DNA of 64,000 nt, from positions 18,304 through 82,303 of the forward strand of contig QBXO01000004.1 in assembly GCA_003284565.1 (NCBI GenBank). Reading direction: 5' to 3'. Each line of letters opens with the position of its first letter. Within the stretch, counting starts at the first letter, position 1. Source of the stretch: SAR116 cluster bacterium AG-321-K23 (lineage in GTDB: Bacteria; Pseudomonadota; Alphaproteobacteria; Puniceispirillales; Marisalimonadaceae). The position numbers and the translations under genes are program-made. Positions 1-9,887 of the stretch are shown in pieces. The notes below the pieces were generated by a model. It was not told the origin of the DNA, searched no databases, and saw nothing but the letters and a program-made list of their open reading frames with translations.

Positions 1-608
1 CTATTTCTATCAAGAGGTGGTTGGGCTGTTTCACCATAGGAAATGATACGATGAGCGTCCAATTCTTGAATATCATATGGAACTTTATTCTTTTTGAGAT
101 ACTGTCTAGATGCATAAATTTTATATCTGCATTTTGCTAAATTAATTTGAATATCATCTTGAGAAGAACTTGGTGTCATTCTAATTTCAACATCTGACTC
201 TATATGTACCACTTTTGGTTCGGAATCTCTTAAATTCAAGGCAACTTCAATATTTGGATATTGTTCATTGAATTTAATCATATTTGGCGCAACCCAAAGT
301 GATCCAAAAGCATTTGTTGCTGACACCCTTAATTTTCCTGCTGGCACATCATCATGATGTCTAATTTTATTATGAATCTCCTCAATAGTTTCAGCCAAAT
401 TTGAAACATGAGAGAGCAGAGATTTACCTTCATTTGTTAAATAAATACCATTGGATTTTCTCAAAAAAAGTTTAGATCCAATTTCATGTTCTAAAGATTT
501 CATTTGTCTACTAAGTGACGATTGGCTTTGATTTAAAATTTCTGAGGCGTGAGTAATGTTGCATGTTTGTGCAACAATGTTGAATAATTTAAGTCTGTCC
601 CATTTCAT
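1..608 (-). CDS. LysR-family transcriptional regulator (partial, 3' end off the window)
   Basis: About 202 N-terminal codons are visible; the stop lies beyond base 1. The N-terminus reads MKWDRLKLFNIVAQTCNITH and gives a typical LysR winged helix-turn-helix at about residues 15-60 (ASEILNQSQSSLSRQMKSLE, then LFLRKSNGIYLTNEG). From about residue 90 it enters the periplasmic-binding-protein-like effector domain (GKLRVSATNAFG). LysR proteins bind promoter DNA as tetramers and respond to a small-molecule inducer. The gene starts 61 bp downstream of the diflavin reductase and on the same strand, so it could be co-transcribed with it. The effector cannot be read from the sequence. Confidence 0.9.
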   Translation of the reverse strand, partial: MKWDRLKLFNIVAQTCNITHASEILNQSQSSLSRQMKSLEHEIGSKLFLRKSNGIYLTNEGKSLLSHVSNLAETIEEIHNKIRHHDDVPAGKLRVSATNAFGSLWVAPNMIKFNEQYPNIEVALNLRDSEPKVVHIESDVEIRMTPSSSQDDIQINLAKCRYKIYASRQYLKKNKVPYDIQELDAHRIISYGETAQPPLDRN

Positions 609-669
609 AATATTAAAATAGTAATAATGATAACGATTATCAATATCAAAGTTATAAAATTATTATTTT

Positions 670-2418
670 TTAATAAACATCCCTAAGATATCTTTTTTCT
701 CTTTTTAAGTTATTCAAGTATTCAAATGCCGCGTCAAAAGAAATATTAGAACATTTCATAATTATTTTAATTATCATATCCTCAACATCTTTAGCCATAC
801 GATTAGCGTCTCCACATATATACAAATAAGCGCCTGATTCTAACCAATTGTAAAATTCGTTTTTATTTTCGTACATTACATTCTGAACATAAATTTTATT
901 TTTTTGATCTCTAGAAAAAGCTAGATCTAATTTATTTAAAACCCCAGAGGAAATGAAATCTTCAAGCTCATTTTTATAAATGAAGTCATCATTTTTTGTT
1001 TGATCTCCAAAAAATAACCAGTTCTTGCCTGAACTATTTCTATATTCCCTTTCTTGTAAAAAAGCTCTGAAAGGAGCAATACCTGTACCCGGGCCAATCA
1101 TTATTATATCTTTATTGTCATCTGGTAACCTGAATGATTTGTTTGGTGTAAAAAAAACTTTTATATTATCACCAGGGGTACAGTCATCAGCAAGAAAAGT
1201 AGAACAAACACCATTGTAATTTCTAGTATCTCTTTTCCATCGCACAGATGATACAGTTAAATGAACTTCATTTTTAACTTTATTTAAACTTGATGAAATT
1301 GAATAAGTTCTGTGTTGTAAAGATTTTAAAAGGCCAAGAAAATCTGTGATATCAATTTTGAAGTTGGGATTAATATTCATGAAATCTAAAACATCCTTAC
1401 CCCATTTGTAATTTTCAAGTTCTTTATTATTAGTATGATCGATAATTGACTTTAATTTTTTATCATTTGTGTTTTTTGCAATATATTCTATCAACCTCTT
1501 TGTAGGAGTAAGTATTTCAAACTTTTCAGTTAATAACATTTTAATGTCATTTTCATAACCTTCCGGCACAAAGTCAAATTCAACTCCTAATCGATCAATG
1601 ATTTTGTTTACAAGATCTTCTTTATTTGTTGGGAAGATACTCAATGAGTCACCAACTTCGTATTTTAAACCACTATCTCCTAAATCAATCTCATAATGCA
1701 TAATCTCTTTATTTGAATTAACGCCGGAAAGCATTCTATTCGATAAAAGTTTTGCACTATATGGATTCTTTCTATTGTATTCTTTTAAATTGGATTGATC
1801 ATTTGATTTTTCTTTTATAACTTGAACCCTTGGTTTCCATTTGGCAATTAATGATGAAGTCCATGTTTCAGATAATTCTTCATAATCAACGTCACAGTCA
1901 ACACGATCTTGAATTCGAGTAGCCCCAAGTTGTTCAAACCTAGTATCAATAAGTTTCCCAGCATGACAAAATTCTTCATATCCTGTATCACCAAGAGCTA
2001 GAACGGAATATTTAATATTACTTAAATTAGGGGCTGTATTAGCTGACAAAGCATCCCAAAATAGTTGGGCGTTATCAGGCATCTCACCTTCTCCGTAGGT
2101 GGAAGTAATAATGGCTACATTTTCCATGTTACCTAAAATATCCATTGTTATATTGTCTAAGGAATTAACTTTTGCTCTAAACCCAGCCTCATTAGCAATT
2201 TTAGACATATCTTCAGCTATCGCTTCTGAATTACCAGTTTGTGTACCAAATAAAATATCTAAATTTATAAGATTTTTGTTATGTTCTTGAATTAAACTAT
2301 TATTAGAGAGGGAGGCAGATTGTTTCATGCCAGCAATAAAACCTGAGATCCAAGCTTCTTGGTCATAACTAAAAGGTTTTATTTCTTCACCAGTTTCAAT
2401 TTTCTTATAATTATTCAT
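670..2418 (-). CDS. CysJ-type NADPH diflavin reductase (sulfite reductase flavoprotein alpha-like)
   Basis: A 582-residue protein with the CysJ / cytochrome P450 reductase layout. A flavodoxin-like FMN domain spans about 53-195 (FGTQTGNSEAIAED at 57, STYGEGEMPDN at about 106). A connecting/FAD domain follows with the FAD motif RTYSISSS, then an NADPH domain with GPGTGIAPFRAFLQER and YICGDANRMAKDVE, ending in an aromatic residue as CysJ does. The family passes electrons from NADPH through FAD and FMN to an acceptor such as the sulfite reductase haemoprotein CysI. No cysI is in the window. The gene starts 23 bp after the glutamate synthase stop codon, so the two are almost certainly co-transcribed. 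Whether it serves glutamate synthase or a distant CysI is unresolved. Confidence 0.9.
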   Translation of the reverse strand: MNNYKKIETGEEIKPFSYDQEAWISGFIAGMKQSASLSNNSLIQEHNKNLINLDILFGTQTGNSEAIAEDMSKIANEAGFRAKVNSLDNITMDILGNMENVAIITSTYGEGEMPDNAQLFWDALSANTAPNLSNIKYSVLALGDTGYEEFCHAGKLIDTRFEQLGATRIQDRVDCDVDYEELSETWTSSLIAKWKPRVQVIKEKSNDQSNLKEYNRKNPYSAKLLSNRMLSGVNSNKEIMHYEIDLGDSGLKYEVGDSLSIFPTNKEDLVNKIIDRLGVEFDFVPEGYENDIKMLLTEKFEILTPTKRLIEYIAKNTNDKKLKSIIDHTNNKELENYKWGKDVLDFMNINPNFKIDITDFLGLLKSLQHRTYSISSSLNKVKNEVHLTVSSVRWKRDTRNYNGVCSTFLADDCTPGDNIKVFFTPNKSFRLPDDNKDIIMIGPGTGIAPFRAFLQEREYRNSSGKNWLFFGDQTKNDDFIYKNELEDFISSGVLNKLDLAFSRDQKNKIYVQNVMYENKNEFYNWLESGAYLYICGDANRMAKDVEDMIIKIIMKCSNISFDAAFEYLNNLKREKRYLRDVY

Positions 2419-2441
2419 TTTATCAATCTCGATTTTATAAT

Positions 2442-5400
2442 TCAGACAAAACTATGAAGTGATTGTTCAAAAAATAATTCTTCATAAGAAGGCATATTGT
2501 AAATAATTTTACTGTTTTTATTTTGCTGATAAATTAACCAACCATAAGTGCTTGGACTGTCAATTGAAATGACATTTCGTAATCTTAAGGCTGATTTATA
2601 ATCATCAATTCTTTTATTAGATATTAATACTGACAATTCTTCATCATTATATTTAGATATAGCATCTTTTGAAAACTTCAATAGTTTAGATATAAGATTA
2701 AAGTCTTCAGTTAAAATTAAGTCTCTAATTGTTTTAGAGCTTCCTGGAACAATAAGAGTTTTCGCTGTTTCATATATCTTCCAATTATTTAAGAGTTCAT
2801 GAGTTTTTCTTTTGTCTGTCTCATCAGTATTAGGAACATGACCGTCTAAAACATGTTTGCCATCTTTCCATATTTTTTTTAATTTCTGTATTTGAAATTT
2901 TACCAAGTAAGAAGATAATTCTTCTAACAGTTCTTTTCTGGTTTTGGATTTTAAAATTTCTTCATAATCTTGATACTGTAATAGAGACTTCGGAGTTACA
3001 AAAGAAAAGTTATTTTTTTCTATACTCCAATTATCTAAAATATATTTGGCTTTCTTAGATCCTGACGCGTCAAAGTGCCATTTCAGTAAATTTTGGATGG
3101 TATGTGCATGTATTTCAGAAATTTCTGTATTTTCAGACAATTCTCCAATGAAAACAGAGTCTGAACTTATAAAATTACTTAATTTTTTATATGGATCATA
3201 TTGATATAAAAATCCTCCAGACATTCCATTTCCATAACCTCTTGAAAAAGAACCAAGGTTTAAAATAGTTCCATTGGTCATATATTCACCGCAATAATCT
3301 CCTACTCCTTCAATAACAGCTGTCGCACCTGAATTTCTAACAGCAAATCTGTCGCCTGCTTGACCTTCCACAAATAATTTTCCTCCTGTTGCACCAAATA
3401 AAGCAAAATTACCGATCAAAACATTTTGAATTATATTTTTATTATTATTTATTGGAGATTTGATAATTATTTCTCCACCAGAGCAAGATTTACCTACTCC
3501 ATCATTACATGTCCCAATATGTTTGAATACCATACCATCATTACAAAAAGCTGCATATGATTGGCCAGCAGAACCATCTGTATTTATGAAAAGTGATTTG
3601 GGTTTTAAAGACTTTCTCCCAGAAGGAAGAGTAAAAAAACGAGATTGCCCTAATTTACTGATTTTGGATTCATAATTTAAATACCTTTCAATATCAATTG
3701 ATAGTTGTCCACCAAACGTTTTATTTCGATTATTTAGCGTAATTTTTTTTGCTGACATTGTATTGTCTTTTGAAAAATTAAATTTTTCTAAGAACCAATT
3801 ATATAGATTTTGGTCATGATCGTAGTTTTTTTCAAGATAAATTGGATTCAAAATTTCAAGATTATCTACCTGCTTCAACATCATTTTAAGGTTAAGTTGC
3901 CCTACAGAAGATTTATGATTAACTAAATGTAATAAATCAGTACGCCCTCTAATATCCTTAAGAGATTTAAAGCCAATATTAGCTAAAATTTCTCTTACCT
4001 CATGTGCAATATTTAAAAAATATTGGGCTAGTGCTCTTGGATCACCATCAAATAACTCCGAATTTGTTGTTAAGCCAGCTGGACATTTAATGTTACAATT
4101 TTTGGCCATGACACATTTCAGCATCATCATTGCCGATGTTCCAAACTCAAAACTATCGGCGCCCAATATAGCTGATTTAACGACATCAGTACCGGTTTGA
4201 TGTGCTCCAGAGCAACGTAAGATTACTTTTTGTCTTATTTTGTTAATACATAGGGCTTGGTTAACTTCAGCCAATCCAATTTCTGCTGATCTTCCCGTAT
4301 ATTTTAGTGACGTTACAGCTGCCGCACCAGTGCCCCCAGTACCACCTGCTATATTTATTACATCAGCTCCAGCTTTGGCAACACCAACGGCAATAGTACC
4401 TATACCATCAGATGATACAAGCTTTACAATAACCTTTACCCTAGCTGCTTTTGCATCATGTATTAGTTGAGCTAAATCTTCAATTGAGTATGTATCATGA
4501 TGGGGAGGTGGAGAAACCAACTCAACGCCAGGTACACCCCCTCTGGCAGCAGCTATTTCAACTGATACTTTAGATGCAGGTAACTGTCCACCTTCTCCAG
4601 GCTTTGCCCCTTGTCCAATCTTTATTTCAACTTGTTCTAACATTGGGTCAGCAAGATATCCTGCCCAAACACCAAAACGACCAGAGGCAAATTGTTTGAT
4701 TTTGGATGCACGAATGGTACCATATCTTGAGATATGCTCTCCACCTTCACCAGAGTTTGAGAGAGCTCCTACCATATTAGTACCATGAGCTACTGCTTCG
4801 TGAGCATTTGAAACTAATGCACCATGACTCATAGCTCCTGAAGCAAAAGTTTTTGTAATCTCTGAAGCAGGCTGAACTTGACCTAATTCAATTGAATTAG
4901 GTGCTGTTTTAAAATTTGAGAAAAAATTGTCAGCTATACTTCTTGCTCTAAATTGTAAATGTTGGTTTTTAATCAACATTTCAGAGACATTTTCTTTAAA
5001 AACTTTTTGAAGAGAAATTGAAAGGTTTTTAATTTTAATATTGATATTTTCCTTGTTACTAAATGTAACATTGTAGATGTTTCTATGGACTTTATTTACT
5101 ATTAATCCCTTTATTAAAAAATTATGGTTACCAACATAATCTAACTTTAATAGTTCACTAGTAAAATCATGGGTATCAATTTTGTTTTCAAAATTTAGGG
5201 GAAAGTCAAGCACATCTCTTAACGCAGCTGGTCTAACTAATCTTTCTTTTCCAACTAATTTTATAAAATTAAAGTAGCCAGGAGTGATTTTAAATTCATC
5301 AATTTGTTTGTCACTTAATGAATCAAAACTTGTGTTTTTGTAACCTGCGTCACTAATACCATATGCGTCCTCCATTTGATTAATAGTGAAAAAACTTAAT

Positions 5401-7493
5401 TTCTTAGTATCTTCTGAATAACTTTGTTTTTTAAACAAAATCTTTTCTTCTGTTAAGTCAACAAACTCTCTTACCGCTGTTATACCATAAGAATGACCTG
5501 CACCTTCCGAACGCTCCTTGAAAAGCCCAAGGATAGGGATGTCTTTATCATTATTTACAATTTTAGATCTTAAGTGCCAATCAAGAGAACTTTGAACAAT
5601 TGTTTTAAATCTCACCCCCCCAACAGGAGAAAACATGTTAGGAAAATATTTTTTTAATGAAGGATCAGACGTATCTAAATAATTAGGTTCAAAAAATTCA
5701 CCACCTGAGTAACTTTCTACAGTGCATAATCCAACCTTACCCATAGTTTTCATAAGTGATTTTTCAGAAGCTTTAACAAACTTGTAGTAAGCTGAAGTTT
5801 CATTTTGTGAATATTTTTCTTTTATTCTCATTTCAACACATAATGGGTAAATAGCAGCAGCTCCAAAACCTAGTGTGCACGCTATATGATGCGACGAACA
5901 AATTTGACCACTCTCAACTATAATTGAAACATTAAATCGTAAACCCTCATTAATAAGACTTTGATTTATGGCTGAAACTATAAGAATTAATGGTATTACC
6001 GCCTTTTTGGCATCAACATTGGTATCTGAAATTATAATTATTCCTCCACTAGATGATGCAAACTCGCATATATTTGAACAAATTTTTTCAATTTGATCTT
6101 TTAAAATTCGTTCATTTTTTTGAGCGTTGTTATGATCAGGTTCATACAAAATTTCAAAATTTTTAATTGGAGTATAATTCTGGTTTTTAATTTTATTTAA
6201 ATCGTCAAGTTTTAAAATAGGAGAATCTATTATTATTTGTGGAAACTTCTTATTTAAACTTTTAGTTTTAGATCCTAGTGATACCCTAAGTGTCATTCCA
6301 TCCGCTTCTCTGATTGAGTCAAGAGGAGGATTAGTTACTTGTGCAAACTTTTGTGAAAAATATTTAGCCATACCACCTTCTTGATCAGACAATGCATTAA
6401 TTGCATTTCCATAACCCATAGCAGAAACTTTTTCTGCTCCAGTTTCAAGCATCGGATCCAAAAAAAATCTAAAAGTTTCTTGATTATGATGATAAGCAAC
6501 GTATTTAGCTGAAAAATTATTAATATTATCTATTGAATTTTGACTACCATTAAATTGTTCGATTTGGTGCAGCTTAACGCTGCACTCATGTAAAAGTTTT
6601 TTATAATCAGTTTTAGAAGAAAGAAGTTTTAATGCAGCTTCTGTATTATATGTTTTTTGTTCTTTATGGTTGTAATATAGGATACCCCCTGCCTCTATTC
6701 TTCCCCTAGAAATAATTTCTTCTTCTGGGAAACTTATTTGTCCTGCTTCTGACATAGCTGCTAAATAATCAACAGTTTCAATTGTTCTCAACGGTCTAAG
6801 ACCTAGTCTATCAAGTCTAGCACCAATAACATTTCCGTCTCCAAATATAACAGCCGCTGGACCATCATTTTTTTCTTCAAATAATGAAAAATATTCAAAC
6901 ATTGCTATAATATCTTCAGATAAATTTTTGTCTTTCTCCCACGCTGGTGGCATCATAGAAATTACAGCAGAAACTATGTCTAATCCATCTTCAAAAATTC
7001 TATTTTGTAAAGTTTGATCCAATCTACAACTATCAGATTGACCCTTTGGTCTTGTAATATTTTTATTCTTAGATCTATAGGCTGCGTTTTCTGATAAAAT
7101 ATTTTTTTTATTTGTATTTAATTCTCCGTTATGCGCTATCAATCTAAAAGGTTGCGCCATAAACGGATGAGGTTCAGTGTTTGTTGAAAACCTAGTATGA
7201 AAATATAAAGAAAAAATCTTATGAGATTTGTTATTTAAATCTTTAAAATAAGGTATAATCTCATTTGATTTTAACCTACCTTTTAATACCTGTAGCTTTC
7301 TGGATAAGGAAAGAGGATACAACTCATCTAACTTCTTATCATTAAATGCTACTGCTTCAATGTCTAGTAAACATTGGTGTATAGCTTTATCTATATTTTT
7401 ATCATTAATGTTTTGAATACTAAAAATAAATTGCTTTATAATTAGTTGAGACGATTGAGATATTTCATTCAAAACTGATTTATTTACAGGCAC
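2442..7493 (-). CDS. gltB: Glutamate synthase large chain, main part (frameshifted from its N-terminus)
   Basis: 1683 residues covering most of GltB, which makes two glutamates from glutamine and 2-oxoglutarate. Visible in order: the glutamine-amidotransferase motif IAHNGELNT, the central domain (SDQEGGMAKYF, QVTNPPLDSIRE), the FMN/2-oxoglutarate synthase domain (ALSNSGEGGEH, KIGQGAKPGEGGQLP), the 3Fe-4S cysteines and the GXGXG C-terminal domain (GATGGKLFVEGQAGDR). The cysteine cluster is C-x5-C-x3-C, one residue shorter than the usual C-x5-C-x4-C. About 150 residues follow the point where E. coli GltB ends, and I do not recognise them. The frame is open upstream to about 7640, where it joins the N-terminal fragment through a frameshift. 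No gltD is adjacent; the next gene is a diflavin reductase. Confidence 0.9.
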   Translation of the reverse strand: MPVNKSVLNEISQSSQLIIKQFIFSIQNINDKNIDKAIHQCLLDIEAVAFNDKKLDELYPLSLSRKLQVLKGRLKSNEIIPYFKDLNNKSHKIFSLYFHTRFSTNTEPHPFMAQPFRLIAHNGELNTNKKNILSENAAYRSKNKNITRPKGQSDSCRLDQTLQNRIFEDGLDIVSAVISMMPPAWEKDKNLSEDIIAMFEYFSLFEEKNDGPAAVIFGDGNVIGARLDRLGLRPLRTIETVDYLAAMSEAGQISFPEEEIISRGRIEAGGILYYNHKEQKTYNTEAALKLLSSKTDYKKLLHECSVKLHQIEQFNGSQNSIDNINNFSAKYVAYHHNQETFRFFLDPMLETGAEKVSAMGYGNAINALSDQEGGMAKYFSQKFAQVTNPPLDSIREADGMTLRVSLGSKTKSLNKKFPQIIIDSPILKLDDLNKIKNQNYTPIKNFEILYEPDHNNAQKNERILKDQIEKICSNICEFASSSGGIIIISDTNVDAKKAVIPLILIVSAINQSLINEGLRFNVSIIVESGQICSSHHIACTLGFGAAAIYPLCVEMRIKEKYSQNETSAYYKFVKASEKSLMKTMGKVGLCTVESYSGGEFFEPNYLDTSDPSLKKYFPNMFSPVGGVRFKTIVQSSLDWHLRSKIVNNDKDIPILGLFKERSEGAGHSYGITAVREFVDLTEEKILFKKQSYSEDTKKLSFFTINQMEDAYGISDAGYKNTSFDSLSDKQIDEFKITPGYFNFIKLVGKERLVRPAALRDVLDFPLNFENKIDTHDFTSELLKLDYVGNHNFLIKGLIVNKVHRNIYNVTFSNKENINIKIKNLSISLQKVFKENVSEMLIKNQHLQFRARSIADNFFSNFKTAPNSIELGQVQPASEITKTFASGAMSHGALVSNAHEAVAHGTNMVGALSNSGEGGEHISRYGTIRASKIKQFASGRFGVWAGYLADPMLEQVEIKIGQGAKPGEGGQLPASKVSVEIAAARGGVPGVELVSPPPHHDTYSIEDLAQLIHDAKAARVKVIVKLVSSDGIGTIAVGVAKAGADVINIAGGTGGTGAAAVTSLKYTGRSAEIGLAEVNQALCINKIRQKVILRCSGAHQTGTDVVKSAILGADSFEFGTSAMMMLKCVMAKNCNIKCPAGLTTNSELFDGDPRALAQYFLNIAHEVREILANIGFKSLKDIRGRTDLLHLVNHKSSVGQLNLKMMLKQVDNLEILNPIYLEKNYDHDQNLYNWFLEKFNFSKDNTMSAKKITLNNRNKTFGGQLSIDIERYLNYESKISKLGQSRFFTLPSGRKSLKPKSLFINTDGSAGQSYAAFCNDGMVFKHIGTCNDGVGKSCSGGEIIIKSPINNNKNIIQNVLIGNFALFGATGGKLFVEGQAGDRFAVRNSGATAVIEGVGDYCGEYMTNGTILNLGSFSRGYGNGMSGGFLYQYDPYKKLSNFISSDSVFIGELSENTEISEIHAHTIQNLLKWHFDASGSKKAKYILDNWSIEKNNFSFVTPKSLLQYQDYEEILKSKTRKELLEELSSYLVKFQIQKLKKIWKDGKHVLDGHVPNTDETDKRKTHELLNNWKIYETAKTLIVPGSSKTIRDLILTEDFNLISKLLKFSKDAISKYNDEELSVLISNKRIDDYKSALRLRNVISIDSPSTYGWLIYQQNKNSKIIYNMPSYEELFFEQSLHSFV

Positions 7494-7566
7494 ATCTCTT
7501 GATTTAATGAGTTTAAAGCCATTATTTTCTAAAGTTTTAATAATTAAGTTATTAGCGATTACTTTG

Positions 7567-7863
7567 TTAGCTGTATTTTTTGGGATGAAGAAATTGCCAA
7601 CTACAAATTCTCCAAATTTTAACGTTTTGTTTGTGATTTTTGAAAAAAAAATCTACTGATAAATCAATTGATATTCCTGCACCATCTCCAATTCCCTCAG
7701 AAGACATCCCACCACGATGGGGAACTGAGCACAGAGCTTCATGGGCCTTTATTAATAATTCATGAGTTTGTTTACTATCTTTTTTTGTAATAAAACCGAC
7801 ACCACAACTGCTTTTTTCAATATTGTGGTCATATAGTAATACTGTTTGTTTTTTATTATTCAT
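7567..7863 (-). CDS. gltB: Glutamate synthase large chain, N-terminal fragment
   Basis: Encodes the start of GltB, with the residues expected around the N-terminal nucleophile of the class II amidotransferase (SSCGVGFI, Cys at about 20, then HRGGMSSEGIGDGAGISIDL). In GltB the peptide before this Cys is normally removed by autoprocessing; here it would be about 19 residues. After SVDFF the frame runs over a nine-T tract (plus-strand A run 7643-7651) and ends 30 codons later. Reading one base on restores GltB-like sequence (TLKFGEFVVGNFFIPK) that continues into the main part. As written the gene cannot give full-length GltB without frameshifting or transcriptional slippage. A true mutation and a homopolymer sequencing error both fit. 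Confidence 0.85.
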   Translation of the reverse strand: MNNKKQTVLLYDHNIEKSSCGVGFITKKDSKQTHELLIKAHEALCSVPHRGGMSSEGIGDGAGISIDLSVDFFFKNHKQNVKIWRICSWQFLHPKKYS

Positions 7864-8403
7864 GTAAATCCCGCATAATTTTTATTCTGTTTAATGCAAA
7901 ATGATTAACTTTTACTCTGTTATTGATAGATTTCAGACATGCAAAAAAGGCAATTCACTCATTTTGTTTAATAATGTGTGTGAAAAGATCAGTTAAATGC
8001 TCAAAACAAATACAAAAATCAAGATCAAGTTTGAGAAATTTTATTATTACTAATCTGTGAGATTTTGTAGGGATTCCCAATATCGAACCGGGAACCTTTG
8101 CAACACTGGTTTTTGAGTTGCTTTATAACACTTTTCAATAATCACTATAGTCAATTGTTACTAGACATTCCACCAATTGCAAATTGCTAGTTATTCTGTA
8201 CTGTAAACACTATCAAGCCAGTTTAGTTGTTTTTCGTAAACTTTTTCGTACCTTTTTTAACAGTTTTGCAGAATAAGTTGACGATGATTTCTTAAACTAC
8301 TTGTCCGGGATTTTAAAAATATTTCCATTGGAACCTGATATAGATAATGTTTATGGAAATCGTGCAAAGTTTATAGAAGTTAAGTTATAGAGGTTATATT
8401 ATC
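7864..8403. other. 540-bp intergenic stretch between gltB and the first accessory gene
   Basis: Divergent starts lie at both ends, so promoters for gltB and for the lyase-like gene should lie here. The only clear structure is a decayed attachment site (8063-8117) and its homologous arm to about 8260. No coding frame that I would defend is present. Confidence 0.6.
8063..8117. repeat. Decayed att site (remnant of the tRNA-Leu 3' half)
   Basis: Aligns base for base over 55 bp with the intact attachment repeats at 9888 and 20290, with 9 substitutions (46/55 identical). Several differences fall in the T-arm, so it is no longer a working tRNA end. The following 140 bp (to about 8260) also resemble the arm after the 9888 repeat, including the pair of TTTCGTA-type boxes at about 8231-8252. 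It marks the outer edge of an older insertion. Confidence 0.85.
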
Positions 8404-9723
8404 ATGTATCTTTTTAGAAAGTATTTCATAATTTCATTTATTGCTTATTTTATTTTAGGAGATTTAGCTCTCGCTAACTCAAATGAAAAAATAATTGTTT
8501 CGGATATTTCTATGCCCAAATATTTTTTTGCAGATCAAATCAATAAGACTTGTAAAATGAAAAAAGATACAAATGAATTTTACTCAAATAGTCTTTTTTC
8601 TGATTTTGATCTCAAAAAGAATAATAATTATCAATGGTTGGCAAAACTAAAGGATTATAATTGGGTAGAAGATCATGCCAAAAGAAGTGATAGTCTTGAT
8701 GTTTTTTTTCATAAATTAACTGACAGAATGGAGTATCTACACGCTACTTTGGTTAATAGCTTAATTGACGGAACCATTGAAGTTCAAGCAGATAAAGCAA
8801 TTGACTTAATGGTTTCTTGGGCAAAAGCAGATTTTATCATGCAAACAACTACAATTTCACAAATTAAGGAAATGATCAAGGCTGGCACTTTTTCATCTTG
8901 TTATCAAGGTAAAGGAGATGAAAGGGCTAAATGTCACTGGCATGCTGCACAAGAAGCAGCCAGATATGCTGGTCAATTTGGTATAAATGCTAACTTAGTT
9001 AAGCCTTACATGAATAAAAATGAGCTTGCAATAATTGAAAAATATTTCGTTTCCTTATATAAAAAGTATATTCATCCTTGGTATTTTTTGACTGGAGCTG
9101 GCTTAAAAAATATAAATTATGGCTTTTACCAAATGGGACATGGTGCAATTAGTGTTCTTGCATTTGCACATTGGAATAATGACAAAAAACTTGTTAGCAA
9201 CACTTTTAAATCTACTTTAAGGCACATTAATACTTTGGTGCTCAAAGATGGTTTCATTAACAATAATAGCTTTAGAGGTGTAAGGGGTTATTGGTATCAC
9301 GGAACTGCACTTAACAATATGTTAGGAATTGTTGCATTAGCAGAAGAATACAATTATCCAGTTAGTGATAATATCCTTAACAAACTTACTGATGCTGTGA
9401 ATTTTATGGATAAAGATGCTATAAAATACCTTAGTTGGTTAGAGAAACTTCCTAGAAAGAAAAGCTTTAGTGATGGTAAAGCTTACCTTAAACATAATGG
9501 GGAAAATATTTACGTAGGGAATGCTAGTTGGAAACACAAAAATTCAAGAAATCATATGAAAAGTTCAGCATTGTTTTTAGATTATTTATCAGAAACTTAT
9601 ACTAAAGGAAAAATCAATAGAGATAGAAAAGAATACAAGATTTATAATTATAAAAGAAAGAAAACAGGCCTAGGTCTTAGTGATCAGGAGTTAGGTTTTA
9701 ATCCTAAATGTATTTACAGATAA
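8404..9723 (+). CDS. Secreted protein with an alginate-lyase-like (alpha/alpha toroid) domain
   Basis: 439 residues. A signal peptide covers about residues 1-24 (hydrophobic core, cleavage near LALA|NS). The body is alpha-helical. Segments such as YGFYQMGHGAISVLAFAHW and RGYWYHGTALNNMLGIVAL resemble the paired His/Tyr helices of PL5-type alginate lyases (PF05426-like), which cut uronate polysaccharides by beta-elimination. This is pattern recognition, not a search result, so substrate and activity are uncertain. A periplasmic site is expected. The gene stands alone between a decayed attachment copy (8063) and an intact one (9888), which marks it as cargo of an earlier insertion. A non-catalytic relative of the fold is possible. 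Confidence 0.5.
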   Translation: MYLFRKYFIISFIAYFILGDLALANSNEKIIVSDISMPKYFFADQINKTCKMKKDTNEFYSNSLFSDFDLKKNNNYQWLAKLKDYNWVEDHAKRSDSLDVFFHKLTDRMEYLHATLVNSLIDGTIEVQADKAIDLMVSWAKADFIMQTTTISQIKEMIKAGTFSSCYQGKGDERAKCHWHAAQEAARYAGQFGINANLVKPYMNKNELAIIEKYFVSLYKKYIHPWYFLTGAGLKNINYGFYQMGHGAISVLAFAHWNNDKKLVSNTFKSTLRHINTLVLKDGFINNNSFRGVRGYWYHGTALNNMLGIVALAEEYNYPVSDNILNKLTDAVNFMDKDAIKYLSWLEKLPRKKSFSDGKAYLKHNGENIYVGNASWKHKNSRNHMKSSALFLDYLSETYTKGKINRDRKEYKIYNYKRKKTGLGLSDQELGFNPKCIYR

Positions 9724-9887
9724 AAAAAGTTTATGCACTTCCTTGATTTAAGGTTTTAACTTTAAATAAATTTAACACTCTTAATTTGCCTTTAGATGTT
9801 AAACTTAAGCTGAGAAAGAAATAATTAAACTATTTAATTGAAATTACTAAGAAACTCGGGAAACGAAATCTACCTTAATTTATGAGG

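Noticed and set aside
8404..9723. Lyase-like gene as part of the 10.4-kb element
   Set aside because: It lies outside the exact attL repeat at 9888 and between two att copies, so it belongs to an earlier insertion.
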